Source: Chloromonas sp. AAM2
Lineage: Eukaryota > Chlorophyta > Chlorophyceae > Chlamydomonadales > Chlamydomonadaceae
Length of the DNA: 59,649 bases
Direction: 5' to 3'
Assembly (NCBI GenBank): GCA_004335635.1
Contig: QAXH01005896.1
Coordinates: forward strand, 6,436-66,084
In this document: positions 33,194 through 45,764 of the stretch, piece by piece
Numbering within the stretch: position 1 is the first letter of the stretch
How the letters are laid out: each line of letters begins with the position of its first letter
Position numbers and translations under genes: made by a program
The notes under the pieces: generated by a model
Databases searched by the model: none
Told to the model about the DNA's origin: nothing
Seen by the model: the letters and a program-made list of their open reading frames with translations, nothing else

Positions 33194-36100
33194 TTACCGA
33201 GAGCCCATGCCGCACGAGCCGACAGGACAGCACGCCATCTGCTTTTCGTTGGGATCGTTCATCACCGCGTACGTGCACGGCCCTCCGCGGCACAGCTGCC
33301 TCAGCTTGGTGCAGGGGTGCCGGAGGACTAGGCAGATCTGCGGGAAGACACGGCGGGGATAAACTCTATGTCGTTGATGCAAGCAAAGAATGCAAGTGCA
33401 ACAAGCCACAAACGGGTGAAGACGCGGGATGAATCGATACAAGTGCAAGCAAAGTCCCGTGCAAGTGCAAGCGAGTGAGTGAGGGTGTTGGCAGGGATGA
33501 ACCCATACAAGTGCACGCGGGTCATTGGCAGGGATGAATCGATGCAAGTGCACGCGGGTGATTGGCAGGTGTGAGCTGCAACGCGTGGAAGAGCAGGTAA
33601 TCATGGCCCGACAAGAGCGTAACCCGGGCCGCGCGCTGATGGCGTGATCGCACCTGTGTGTTGTTTGCGTGTTCAAACGTCTTGTCAATGCGCGTGACTT
33701 TGAGCGCAGGGTAGGGGTTGAGTTGGAAGGTGGGCGACAGGGTAGCTCCGTCCACCGTGGCATACTGCGAGTAATACAGGTACCAAATGACAAGTCAAAA
33801 AAGTATCTTCAGTTGCGAGCAAGAATATGTCACCACGAACACCGAGAACGGTTAGCCTGAAAGCTGGGTGTAATACTCTGGGTTTGACTGATCAGCCCTC
33901 TAACGTGACTGACAACGAACTCAACTCACCTGTACTGAGCCAATGCATGCCGGATCCACATCAAACTCCACCTTGTAGAGATCCTGAGAGCAGCAGGTGA
34001 CGGTGTGACAGGATATGGAGGTGTGACCAAAGTTGAGAGAGGTGCGAACGGTTCTTGCATTGCAGCTGACGATTTCAGTTCAGTTCAGCACATGGCCCAA
34101 CCCCAGCACACGAGCCAATCCTGCTGTGTGCCGCCCTCATCCATCCTTAACGACCGTTTGTTTTTTCCACAGCATGCAACTAACAGGAGGCCATTTTCAA
34201 GCCACAGAACTACTTGACACGAGTCTTAAGGATAATTACCTGTTTGCAGCAAGGGTTGTCCACGTGGCAACCCCCCTGCTTCACCCTGAAGCAGAACATG
34301 TTGTTCCCCTCCGGGCTGAGCAGCATGTTGGGGTTGGCCAGGGAGAGAGACGAGCTCAGTGGGTCGTGGTTGCACCCGCAGTAGGGAAACGTGGGGGGTG
34401 GGGGCGGGGCCAGAGGCCGGAGCGGGCTGGGTGACGGTGGGGGACGAAGGGTGTGGAAGCGAGAGGGGACAAGCGGGTGGCTGGTGGGGGATGGCCGGTG
34501 TGGGTGGAGGAGGATGTGGCGGCGGAGGTGGTGGTGGTGGGGGCGGTCTGGGGCAGGTTGGGCAAGCGGGTGAAAGCGGCAATAGCGGAGGGCGGGGCGG
34601 GGATGGTGGTAGCTGCCCTATGGTGCTTAGGGGACAGCACGCCCTCTGGCCGCTGTTGTGTAAAGCAATGCTGCAAACAATGCAGAGCATGGCGGTTTGA
34701 AGGGGGCTTGCATAGGATAGGCCAGGGCGGTGTCCTGTGGCGGCTTCTCTGATGTCACTAGACTCAAAGAACTTGTATACCCGGGTGAGAACTCTGACAG
34801 CAGAGTGCAGCTGTTGAATAGTGCCATGCTGCGGAAGGGACAGGGTGCGTTTGGGCAAACCATGCAGGACATCACGAGGAATGGGCAGAAGGCAGAACTG
34901 AGAACAAATGTGTTTTCTGTCAGTTGAGACCCTCCAAACATCCGCTTGCATGTACAGCTGCATTTACACCCTAACGCCCAGGTGATATGAGATGTTCCAT
35001 AATTTGACAGCATGTGATTTGTTGGCGACATGTTTGATTCTGCATGTGAACCACCCGACGTTACCCCAACTATGTACCTGACTCCCACCTGCACGTGCCA
35101 TCCTGTGGGTAGCAAAAGGTCTCCAGAATGGAGCAGGGCCGGCCGAGCACCAGACACATGGTCACACCATCGGCTGTGGACCTGCATGCATGCGCACCAT
35201 AGCAGCTTTCAATGTCTGACAGCTGGCAACTGATTCGATCTGTTTTGACTGTGTAACCCACAACAACATCACCTTCCCTGAAGCATCGTTTGGGCTTTCA
35301 TAACCCTGGTAGGGAGGCCTATGGGCCTATGAGCCTACACGTGCAGTGAAGCGTGTGTTGCATTGGCTTGCAGCTGGCCGATGTTTGGATCTGTACCAAC
35401 TGTGAAACACACAGCCAGGCTGCCTAAAACAGCGCCTGTACCCAGATAGAAATCGCCCAGGCTGTCACAGCTTGGCAACTGCCTTGAATGGGTCCCAGAT
35501 AAAAATCAAGACAGATAGTCCCACCCCAGTTGAACAGTCCTAGACATAAAGAAAGGTGCGACAGGCAGTTCTCACTTGCCTATTCAGACCCAGCCTGAGA
35601 ATCTTTAGTGTGATCCACTTCTGTCCCGGGATGGGTGTGCCAACGGTATACGTCAGGTTGCCGCCTGTCCTTGAGTAGGTCACGTACTTCACAGAAGCAC
35701 GGCACATGGTCGCTGCATGCATAAAGTCTTGTAACAGAGCTCGTAATTTATACTGGAAATGTGCCTACCAATGTGTCTACGTGCGTGTTCATAATGATTT
35801 ATTGTACGAATACCACAGGCAAAGCAGCCAAAAAGAGCATGCAGCAGGCATGGGGCATGTGCATGCAGGTTGGTGGTCGAAAGCAGGTAGCAATTGTGAC
35901 GATACCCGCTAGTTACAAGTTATGCCGCTCCTTCTCCCGTTACTGGCAATCTTTCACCCGCGGTTCCTGTTACGAGTTGCTGAGCTATGTCTCCCTTATG
36001 TTTTACAGTGTTACGCTCATGGTGGTCCCCTTTCCTCGTGGTGGGTATGAGCATACTAGCGTGAGCATGAGCTACACCCCCTTCTACACCCCTTCCACAT

Positions 36101-36339
36101 TCATCCTCATCCTCGCACACACACCCGTTTCCCCTACAGCACCCAATCACTTACGTACAGGCAGTTCGACCGTGCACAGGTCAGCATGCGCACATTCGCC
36201 TTCGCATGGAGCGGTCACGTTCACCACACTGAAACGGAAACAGAAGGCGTTGTTTCCCCGCCAGTCGCTAGATGCGTTCAGCAGGGCAATGCGGTAAGGT
36301 CCAGCTGAGAGGTCGGTGTTGCAGTTGCAGTCAGGAAAC
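33194..36339 (-). CDS. Pherophorin (two pherophorin domains with Pro-rich linker), 5' end unresolved
   Basis: Exons in order: 36339-36155, 35712-35576 (end adjusted for a GC donor), 35181-35089, 34670-34240, 33983-33930, 33764-33654 and 33337-33194. Pherophorins are secreted hydroxyproline-rich glycoproteins of the volvocine extracellular matrix. Domain 1 begins FPDCNCNTDLSAGPYRI and runs through NAFCFRFSVVNV and CLVLGRPCSILETFC. The linker has a run of ten prolines plus PPPP and PPSPSP-type words. Domain 2 begins FPYCGCNHD, with NNMFCFRVKQGGC, NPCC, YKVEFDVDPACIGSV and a final CLVLRHPCTKLRQLC, closing in MACCPVGSCGMGSR. Paired cysteines fit the family. The linker frame and the domain-2 frame differ by one base, within a C-rich run. 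A signal-peptide-like exon (MQRAARALSAAIAIDLMLLA, 37301-37220) may begin the gene, but a connecting exon was not found. Confidence 0.88.
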
Positions 36340-37795
36340 CTGCAAACCAGCGTGACACACGCATCGCCGTCTGACATGAGCTGCTACTGCTTGTAATTGT
36401 GTTCCAGAGCTTAGTACCAGGTGACCATCATCAGAACAACGTGGTACATACACTGATGTATCATTGGATAAATCATGGGATAAGTGGTACACGTGTCCAT
36501 CTTTCTCTTCGTGGCAGCACCCCTCAAATGTTCAGGCTTCCATGCAGGAAGGAATCTTCCATGCAGCCCTTGAAGGCAACATTGAGTCCTAGCTCCACAT
36601 GCAGTTTGAGCCATGCAAAGCTTTGCACTGTATGCAGGTGCACCCTCCAGGGGGCAAGGCTGAGGGTCCTTCAGGGATCGTTCCTAGGGATGGCACTTTG
36701 GCCTTGCTTTCTGAAAGGCGTAAGCAGTCCATAGACTGGTCCATAGGCTTGCCTCTGATTTGTTCTGTATAATGCGGCCTGGAGGTTTGTGTGCTGCGTT
36801 CAATTGAGCTTGAGTGAAAAGGTACATGGATACACAAGGAATGCCTCGCACGAACTCTCAAACTGCATCTTCCTTCCAATGTGGATCTCCAAGAACCTTG
36901 CTGAACGACCCCGGCCTCGCCTTTGCAATCGATACGTACGAGATATCGTGCCGGCAGACAGGCTACAACGCTGCGCTGCTACCTCAGCTGCATGTGGTTG
37001 CTCTCAATGCCCGCAGGTCGGGCCTGCGCAATCTGACCAAATGTGAATCCACGCAGACCAACACCTCCAGCTTCACTCACACTGGTGCTGGTTTGGCTGC
37101 GGTCCATCGCCTGGCTGAAGCAGAAGTGCCGGTTGAACCTGTGCATTGCGAAAGACAGAGCATCATCTTCGAGAAACTGCCTAGCTTGCGTGTCCTGCAA
37201 TTAGCTTGCATAGCCTCACCTGTTGAATCAACGGCTGTTGAGGCCAGTAGCATCAGGTCAATTGCAATGGCAGCTGATAGGGCTCGCGCTGCTCGTTGCA
37301 TCTTCACGCGAATGCTGGGCGCTGACCTGGACGTTGCAAGGACAACATGCTTGCATTCCACACTCGAGAGAGGATCACACACCATAGCAGCAATCCAGTG
37401 CTATCAATCAACGTGCCTAGTGATGAGAAGTATGCAATTGCCCTGTCTTACAAATTGCTCTCCCCGTCGGACGCGTCAAATGCAAGCTTGCATTCACTCG
37501 TCGATGTTAATCTAGCATGAAATCCGCTTCACCAGGGGCTGATTATTCCTGACACAGTTTGCTTTCGTGCTCCTGCGTCTGCGCCCAGGTTTGGCGTGGG
37601 ACCGCCCACCAAATTTCGAATGGCCGGAGGGAATGTGTGTGGCAGGCGTATTGCTTTCTTTGAACTGTAAAGGTGCTGAACTGCACGCTGTGGACGCAAT
37701 GGTGACTGTCGTGGCACTGGGCCGTGCCTAATTGATCCAAAAGAGTGACTGGGTGCGAACATAAGCAATGTCATCCGTGTATGTCAGCATGCATA

Positions 37796-37885
37796 TAGCT
37801 TGTCAGTGAGTGGCATACCGGTTTGTAGCTTGTCAGTTAGTAGCATACCGGTATGTAGCTTGTGAGTGAGTAGCATACCGGTAGC
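37796..37885. repeat. 30-bp tandem repeat, three copies
   Basis: Three 30-bp units (TAGCTTGT[CG]AGT[GT]AGT[GA]GCA) begin at 37796, 37826 and 37856. Each ends in the palindrome ACCGGT. Confidence 0.9.
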
Positions 37886-39132
37886 TGCATATCATATCGC
37901 CATAGCAATACAATCAGGGACGAAGCGTTCATGTTCGGAATAGAGTTCCGGCGCAACAGACGTCGCAGTGCAGCTACATCCTGTTACGCTGGCTCATACA
38001 TTCATGTCAAGACATTCATTGTATGCTCAAGCTTGGACGCCCACTAAGCCACCAACCTCCACACCTGCAAGCTGTCCTGTTCCACGCCCAGCCACTCGCA
38101 TGAGATGTTCTGATAAATACTGAACTAAACTTGCGTGTAACAGGAGGGGCAACCGAAGGGCACGTGGTGTTCAGTATTTGGAACTGCGTTTCATATTGGT
38201 GGTGGTGCTTACGTGGACGCGGTTGACTATGCCGTGCTATATGCATGGCAACAACCTGACACATCGAAATGCTGCTTCGTGGTCTTGCAGACAGGTTGGC
38301 ATTGCGCTTGGCCTGAACTCGGTTTTTCTGCCCAGATCTCACACACCTGGCAACACAGGTGAGCTGCAGGAAACACAGCTATCACTTAACAGAGCCAGCA
38401 ACTGAGCAACAATTCTGACTGATTCTACTGATGTTTTAAACCCTGCGTGCTTGCTCACTGTCTTGCAGGGCTTGTGGCAGGCTACCGGGCTGGGCACACT
38501 ACTTCTGCCAGGTAAGCCAGATCTACTCATACTAGCGCAGTGATGCTGACGCATTTGTAGTTCTCTGATACGCTTGTGTTGCAATGCCTCGCAGGCAGCA
38601 ATGCTAATACATTGTGACTGGCGGTTTCACTGGAGGCTACCCAAGCTCAAGCTCGTGCCTCATACGTGGCTCTCACATCCGGTTAGCAGGGTGTCAGAAG
38701 AGAACTGTGCATGGGGGGGGCAACGTGTCTGGGTCGGTGATTGTATGTGGCAAGGAAGCAGCTGAACTGTCATTAGCCGAAAGGGCAGATGAAAGCCCGA
38801 CAATTGCTGCTGGCTAGCGAAATAGGCTTGGTAGGTACTTTGTAATTCAGTAGTTACTTGACATTTCAGTCACTGAGTGACAGCTGCTGCTGACAGTGTT
38901 TGATGCATGCCGTACTTTTTCGCAAGAAATGTTCGTGCATCACTTGTTTTTAATAACGCTGTGTACTCAAAAAGCGCTTACTCTCAGCAGTTACCGCTGG
39001 CTTTTGATTAGTTACTGAATGAAACGCTTGTCTGAGTGAAGGCACACCATGGATAAAACGATTCCATAAAGATTCCATGTGAGGGACTCCACCACTAGCC
39101 GTCGCATTGCTGCAGTGGTAGTCTGCAGTTTA

Positions 39133-39160
39133 GTATTGCCTTGCCTTGCCTTGCCTTGCT
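39133..39160. repeat. CCTTG pentanucleotide run
   Basis: About five CCTTG units in a gene-free stretch. Confidence 0.9.
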
Positions 39161-40103
39161 AGAGAACTGCGAACTTTGGCTGGGCCCCTCGCATTGGCGT
39201 AGGATGTTTACCTCCCTCCTTAACTGAAGCTGCTTGGCCACACTTGTTGCACGAAGTCCGCGGCCAGCCCGTGCTTCTTTGGCTGAGCTGCTAGACGTGC
39301 CCAAGATGCACCCACAACTACAGTGATGGCAAAGCGAAAGGCAAGGGCCGAGCTTGTGTTGCATGACATAGAGACCAATCTCTGGTTACCATCATGTCTA
39401 CAGCTCAGATGGGATAGGCTGTAACAGAAGGGTATAAGGAACCAGCCAGCTGCAAAACTAACAAAGCATGATGATCTTCTTGTGATTGCCTTTGGCACAT
39501 CGGCCCGTGTAAAGCGTAAGAGGAGGGACAACCCTACGCCCAGCATTACTTTACACCTTGTTCTTTTCTTTGACAGGGCAATATCTCTGGGCTGACTTGA
39601 CATCCTGTGCGCCAGTCTCTGTGCGGGTGTTGGTGGGTGCATGATGTGCGGTGCGACGCACCCCACTTTCAAGAAGCGTTCTCTGCACAAGAAGTATACT
39701 CTTAAACAGCTTCCAACAAATAACAACTCGGGTATACAGGGATTTCAGCACAGAAATATATCTCAGCGTTTTCAGCACAGAAACCGACACGTGAACGCCG
39801 AAACACCAAGCCTCGACACGCATCCCGGCAGCCGACACTTATAAAGCACGACCTGCAACGCTGTGCACGACCTCACAACACTCACAATCGCATAGACGAA
39901 AGCCGCGAATATCTGATAACCATTAGTCCGTGACGCAAAGTCGAGCTAAGGCACGGCCACGCAGCTTCGGCTTACCTGTAATTGCCAACTGGCGAATGCT
40001 CACTGGCTGACATCACTCCTGCTACCAAGTTGATTTTGTGCTGACATCGGACTGTGAGCCTCCATCTGCGGGTTGAGTCAGACAGGGTTGAAGAAAAGCA
40101 GAA

Positions 40104-43100
40104 ATGAACAGCGCGGCTCAGGCTTCGGCCTATAAGCGGGTTGCTAACATGAATGCTCGGAGCGCTGCTTGTGGGTATCGCCAGCTGTCAGCGCATGGCC
40201 CACTTGGCATGCATGCACGAGGCGCCATGCAGCCAACCACCGGCCAGCGGCAGCGCTCCACCCATTTCCAACATTTGTCTAGCAACAAGCGGTCTACGTC
40301 ATGCCTGAAGGCTTGGAATGAACCGGAGAAGGAAACATCACCTCAGGCACCTGCCGAGAAGGTGTTCCCGGTCGCGACGTCCGCAGCTTCCATATCCAAT
40401 CGGGTTGACAACTGGTGGACTGCTCTGCCTTCACGATTCCAGCTCCTCGTGGCCACAAATGTAGCGTTCATTCTTTGCAACATGGTGCGCAGGCCAAGGG
40501 CCAGCTGTCAGCATGCACCTTGTTTAACAGCCAGCTCAGCCCTGCAGTTGCGTATCACAGCAGATTTACGCGCACATGACAACACAGCATGGTCTACTTA
40601 ACGTTGGCAGCTCAGGCATTGCATGGCTTGCACGCCCTTAAATAGGTTAAGTCTGCAGGCATCGCATCTGACTGCCCCATCTCTGCTTACAGGACAAAGT
40701 CAACATGAGCGTGGCCATCATTCCCATGGCAATGGACTTTGGTTGGAGTCCCAGCATCTCGGGCACAGTGCAGGCTTCATTCTTTTATGGTGGGTGGTAC
40801 GCACTGGATGGCTGAATCCATCATAACTCAGACACATTAACATTTCACACTGGTCACTCGGACACAGGCATGCGCATCATAGTTAAGCATTTGTAGCACA
40901 TGGTGTGCCAGTTTCAGCACAAGCGGGTTGGCATGTCATGTTGATCTCAGCTTGCAAGCAGGGTGCTGGTTTTGGCCATTGCTTGAAGCTCCATTTCCGG
41001 CAAACGAGACACGAACAATCATGGAAGTTAAACAAGCACGCCCTTGGAGAGTGCTCAGGAGCGTGTTCACTTATCATTCTTCTATCCACATCTTGTCCAG
41101 GGTACCTGCTGTTTCAGTTTCAAGCAGCAAGCCGTGAATGTGTGTGTGTTTTGTTCAGGGTACCTGCTGTGTCAGCTTCCAGGCGGCTACCTTGCCCAGA
41201 AGATGGGCGGCAGGAAACTGATGCCTCTTGGGGTGGCCATGTGGTCGGGCATGACCTGCGCCGTGCCCCTGCTGGCAACTACCATTCCTGGTAGGGCACA
41301 GGCGCATTGCACACCTCGCAGCTGATGCTCTGACCTTCCTTTGTGGCACGACACCACTTGTGCACGCCATGTTTTCGCATGTATTCCTTCCGCAGTGCCT
41401 TGTGCCCTTGCTGGTTACCTCAATCACACAGACTTGCGCAGCAGGCAGCAGAACGCACTTGTGCTCACCATGCAGCAGCAGCAGCATGGGTATGGTTGGT
41501 CTTAGCCGAGTATTGTGAATCAGGCTACTAGGGTGTGAATCAGGATACCAGAGGTGTTGTCACCGTGTGTGTGCAGGGTTGTGCGTGGCGCGAGCGGGCG
41601 TGGGGCTCGGCGAGAGCGTGGCGCCCTCAGCTGCGGTGGATATGATCGCACGGGTCGTGCCGCAGGAGGAGCGCTCGCGAGCAAGTAGGTGCATGGATAT
41701 GTGTGGGTGGCTGGGTGTGGGAGTGGATGTGGATGTGGGTGCATGGTCGTGTGGGTTTACTGATTATTTTTCAATCAAGCCAGTGGCGGCTAGGGGAATG
41801 GTACATGTGGTAGCAGGCAACCATGATGAAAAAGGACGTTGACAGCCACTGCGCCGTGTACAATAGAGTGGTCACCTCATGCATGACACCTTCCTTGTGG
41901 TGGTACCAGACTTGGGTATTCATCTCACCTAGCACACATGCAGTGTCCAGCCTGAGACTGCCAGGCAAGCCTTGTCATGACAGCGTCTCTTCATCTCATG
42001 CCGTTTTGCCCGCATGCAGTGTCCTTTGTATTCGGCGGCCTTCACGTCGGATCCATCGTTGGCCTGCTAGCTGCCCCCGCCCTGATTCACGCACTTGGCT
42101 GGGAGAGCGTGTTTGTTGTGTTTGGCGTTGCTGGCCTGGTGTGGGTTGCCTGGTATGAAGCGCTGTTAGCAGGCCTGCAGCAGAGGGACCCCGATTTCGT
42201 GGACAAGCTGACGGTGGGATCGGATGCGTCCTCACACGGAACTGCGCTGAGAAGGTGTGTGTGTGAGGAAGGGTGTGTGTGTGTGTGAGATTATGTGTGT
42301 GTGTCCTCACATGGGAGGGCGCTGAGAAGGTGTGTGTGGGAGGGGGGTGAATGGTGTGTGAGGTGGTGTGTGAGGATGAGACAGAATTTGGGCCTGAGTT
42401 GCCACAAGTTCTATCAACAAAAACAAGTGCTCTCGAGGCCTGGAGATGATATGAATGTGGTAACAAAACATATCAGGCTCACTAGCTTGCCACTACTGCC
42501 CTTCGGCCCTGCTTATGCAGTGGATGTTGGCTGTCAAAGAACAATACATCTGCCAGTGTGTCGCTCATGCCCTGCTCTGTTTGGCGCTTTGTACGCAGTG
42601 GCTCGTTTGGCTCGGNCTGAGTGGCGACAGCCGGGCGGACGCCGCATGGTACGTCCGCTCCGCCTCAACCACCCCTGAACCCACTGAGCATGCGGTGGCG
42701 CTGGACGAGCCTGCGGCCGTGCCCTACCGGGCGTTCTTCCGCAGCCGACCCGTGCAGGTAAGAAGGCCAACGGATGAAGGGCTGTCAAGGGGGTCTCAAG
42801 CTCGGCAGGGACAAGGCAGCCAAAGCCAACAACCATGAGTGCCTGGGTGAGGCTGGGTGATGGCTTGGCAAAAAAGGTCAGTGCTTGAGTGTTTGGGGAA
42901 AGAAACTGAGAACCGTTGCCAAAAACTGACAGTTGCTGTTTTGGTACGGAACGGTTTTTGCGCAAGGTGGTCCCTCCTGCTCGCCTTGGAACTGTGGCTG
43001 CTCTGTGGTTTGCAACTGATCAGTTGATTCAAATGTGCCCATGCTGTGCGCAGGCCCTTTGCTTCACCCACTTCTGCCACAACTGGTTCCACTACACCAT

Positions 43101-45764
43101 GTTGGCCTGGCTGCCCACGTGAGTGATAACCCAGACTTTCATGGTTTGTGCCTTGGCTGACTTTCTGGTCTGACACGACCTTGCTGCCCTGTTTGGTGCT
43201 GACGTCTTGCGGTTTGTACATCTATTGTGGGGTTGCTCAACCATAAACGCGGGGACGCTGGTTCACCGCCAGATACTGGAAACTTGGCGATGTCCTATAG
43301 AGTGATCTTTGCCATGAATGGGTACCTGCGACCACTTGGACTGCCATCAACATCGGGTTGCTATGTGCCTGTTGGAAGTATCACTGCTGTGTCAAGTTGG
43401 CCTTGAGTGGTTGTGGGCTGCAAACCTCGCTGTGCTATGCCACATGTTTCATGGTCATGTCTGCATGCGGCTGCTTGCCGTCTTGTTGCCGGGCCCAGGC
43501 ACCATACCGTCTTTCCTTTCTTGTTCAAGCATGTGAGCTCACTTGCTCCTGCACCACCGGTGCTTCACGCGCCCGGCTGGTTTTTGATGTTGAAGCCACT
43601 CCTTTCGCTAGCGCGATGGGACTCCACAGTGCGCAAACGTGAGTTGGTCCAGGCGTGTTTCCAGTCCCTTTGCTCCTCCTCCCCTGCATCACAGTTACTT
43701 CACCTCCACCCTGAGCGTTGACCTGATGCACGCCGCCCAGACCGCCCTGTTCCCCCCGCTGGCGGGCATCCTGGCCTCGGGCCTGGCGGGGCCCATTGCG
43801 GATTCCATGATCAGCCGGGGCATGCCCCTGCCACTAGTGCGCAAGCTGGTGCAGGTGCGTGTGGGCACTGCACCAGTGTTTGTTTCTATCCATATGATGA
43901 GAGGTTTATTCAAGCAAGTTTTGACACCATCTCTCAAATAACGCAGCTGGGACTTGTCAAGTGAGCGGACGACGCACAACAAAGCAGATTTGAAGGACGT
44001 TTCTGCACGCGCATACGGACAAAACACAATTGCAGAATCCAAGCAGATGATAAGTATCGTATCTCTGATGCGTTGCTTGATTGTTTGACGTCAAGCGCTG
44101 AAAAGCAGAACTCGGGCGGACTCCAGAAAAGGGCAGAGGGACGTAATATGTATGTACGGTACGTTGCATGGTTTGGACACACACACACACACACACACTC
44201 GTTGTGCGTAGTGCTGATGATGACGTTGATGTGCTTTCTTCGTCACTCTGTGCAGGGCGTGTCCTTCCTGGGCCCGTGTGCCTTCCTGCTGCTGGCCTCC
44301 TCTGACCTAGTGGAGGGGGACAGGACCGCCACGGTGGCCTGCATCACTGCGGCTCTGGGCATGAGCAGCTTCTCACTGGCGGGTGAGGGCCAGGGGAGGT
44401 CGGTCAGGGTCATGAACGCCCCTTACTGGTCAATCACGTCTGCCAGCCCCCATGTACCTTGTCGCACAATAGAGGCAGGACTGTGGCATGAGCAGGGGAA
44501 GTATTGGTGTACCAGCAAACTTCAATCACACAATTTTCCATGGACCGTTGAGGCAGAAAATTAGGAGCTCCTCAGGCATGTAGCAGAATCTACAGTCGTG
44601 AGCACCTAAAGCAAGTGAAACGATTGTACATGCATGTTTCTGTGTGTGTGTCTCCAGGCATGTACTGCACGCACCAGGACATGTCGCCTCGCTACTGCGC
44701 CCCGCTGCTGGGCCTCACCAACACAGTGGGGGCCATTCCCGGCATCATCGGAGTGGCTACGGTGAGTGGCTGTGTGCGCGAGCGTGTGTGCTAGTGAGAG
44801 GCGGGGCAAAGCGACAGCGTGCTTTCACGCAGTAGGTTGCCAGAACCATCACCATGGTTCGGACGGATCATGGGGGCGCACATGCGCATGTGTGTCATGC
44901 CAGTCAAGTTGTATCATGCATAGCAGCATACATGCTACTCGTCAAGCTACGTATTGCAGTGGCATGGTAGTCGATAGTTGTGTCGTTGCAATAAGTGAGG
45001 GTAAGTGGTACAGAATCATACATACATGCATTATGCCTGCGATTATCAATCTTCGAATGTATAGTTAATTGTTTGAGGTTGATGTCTGATTTCGTTTCGT
45101 AGTTCTCGTCGGTGAGGGAGAAGCGCTAACCTTTTCCGTGTGTGTGTGTGTGTGTGTGTTCTGTTGTAGGTTGGCTACCTGTACGACGCCACCCAGTCCT
45201 GGCAGGATTCCCTCTTCCTGCCCAGCGCCCTCTGCATGGTGGCGGGCGCTTACACGTATTGTGTGCATGCGTCGAATGACCCCATCGACTTTGACAAGCT
45301 GGTGAGCAAGGCTATCTAGTCCATACATGCATGTGTGTCAGTCACATGCTCGTGCATTCATTGGTGTCATTACTCACATGGGCAGTTCATTGCCATTTGG
45401 ATTCAGCTTGCAATGACGTCCGAGTGTTCATAGGTTGCATGCGCCTGGTGTTTGGTATGCGATGCACACACAGTTTGCTCTTGCCGACTGCACTGTCATA
45501 GTTGAACTCGGAGGTGTGCCAGACTAGGTACCTGGCGGCGCTGTTTGGCCCAAAGGCGAGAATGTTATGTGCACCTGGTTCAGCAAAGCAAGTACTTGTC
45601 ACAGGTGGCTTGCGCAAGTGCACAATCCCGGCACGTTTCGAGTGCTTGTTGATGGTGCTTGTGCCTGTCTGCAGGACAACTCTCCCTTTGCCTTTGAGCG
45701 GTTTCTGCCCAAGCTTCCCTCCTGGGTGCGCCTGCCCTGGGCATCAAAGGACAAGGAAGAATAA
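40104..45764 (+). CDS. PHT4: PHT4/ANTR-type plastid anion (phosphate) transporter, major facilitator superfamily
   Basis: Twelve exons join in phase to 588 codons: 40104-40484, 40693-40789, 41159-41290, 41577-41684, 42020-42254, 42622-42757, 43054-43118, 43695-43854, 44256-44382, 44658-44761, 45170-45301 and 45675-45764. PHT4 proteins move phosphate or other anions across plastid envelope or thylakoid membranes. About 100 N-terminal residues, rich in Ala, Ser, Arg and Gln, resemble a transit peptide. The SLC17 hallmark DKVNMSVAIIPMA, then GWSPSISGTVQASFFYGYL, QLPGGYLAQKMGGRKLM, GLGESVAPSAAVDMI, FVFGGLHVGSIVGLL, NWFHYTMLAWLPTYF, GLTNTVGAIPGIIGV and a short soluble tail (RLPWASKDKEE) follow. 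About twelve helices are expected. The only ambiguous base of the window (N, 42616) lies six bases before the exon-6 start; CTGAG|T is the only acceptor that keeps phase. Confidence 0.93.
41098..41192. repeat. Duplicated acceptor and exon start
   Basis: CCAGGGTACCTGCTGTTTCAG, truncated here to the words GGTACCTGCTGT and TCAG, occurs at 41098. It is followed 58 bases later by the real exon-3 start, TTCAG|GGTACCTGCTGTG. Both carry a usable AG acceptor. The first would shift the frame. Confidence 0.85.
42250..42375. repeat. GT-rich degenerate repeat
   Basis: GTGTGTGAGG-type words follow the exon-5 donor of the PHT4-like gene, and the segment GCGCTGAGAAGGTGTGTGTG is repeated at 42244 and 42319. 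The exon-5 splice site is thus duplicated within the intron. Confidence 0.8.
44178..44199. repeat. CA microsatellite
   Basis: About eleven CA units in intron 8 of the PHT4-like gene. A comparable TG run lies at 45139-45159 in intron 10. Confidence 0.9.

Larger units (their letters stand above)
37302..40103. other. Long stretch without recognised gene
   Basis: Both strands hold only short or composition-driven frames. The longest is about 168 codons, minus strand at 39726, with no domain. The region contains a 30-bp repeat at 37796 and a CCTTG run at 39133. The promoter of the PHT4-like gene should lie at its right end and that of the pherophorin at its left. Confidence 0.5.

Noticed and set aside
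34359..34752. Plus-strand Gly-rich open frames
   Set aside because: They are the reverse complement of the pherophorin proline linker; the Gly runs are poly-Pro read backwards.
36814..37515. 233-codon plus-strand frame
   Set aside because: No domain, no splice or start support, and it lies antisense to the probable pherophorin 5' region; I judged it a chance frame.
42551..42621. Exon 6 of the PHT4-like gene starting at GTACGCAG (42599)
   Set aside because: It would put the exon out of phase with exon 5 and hit a stop; the CTGAG|T acceptor at 42621 keeps phase.
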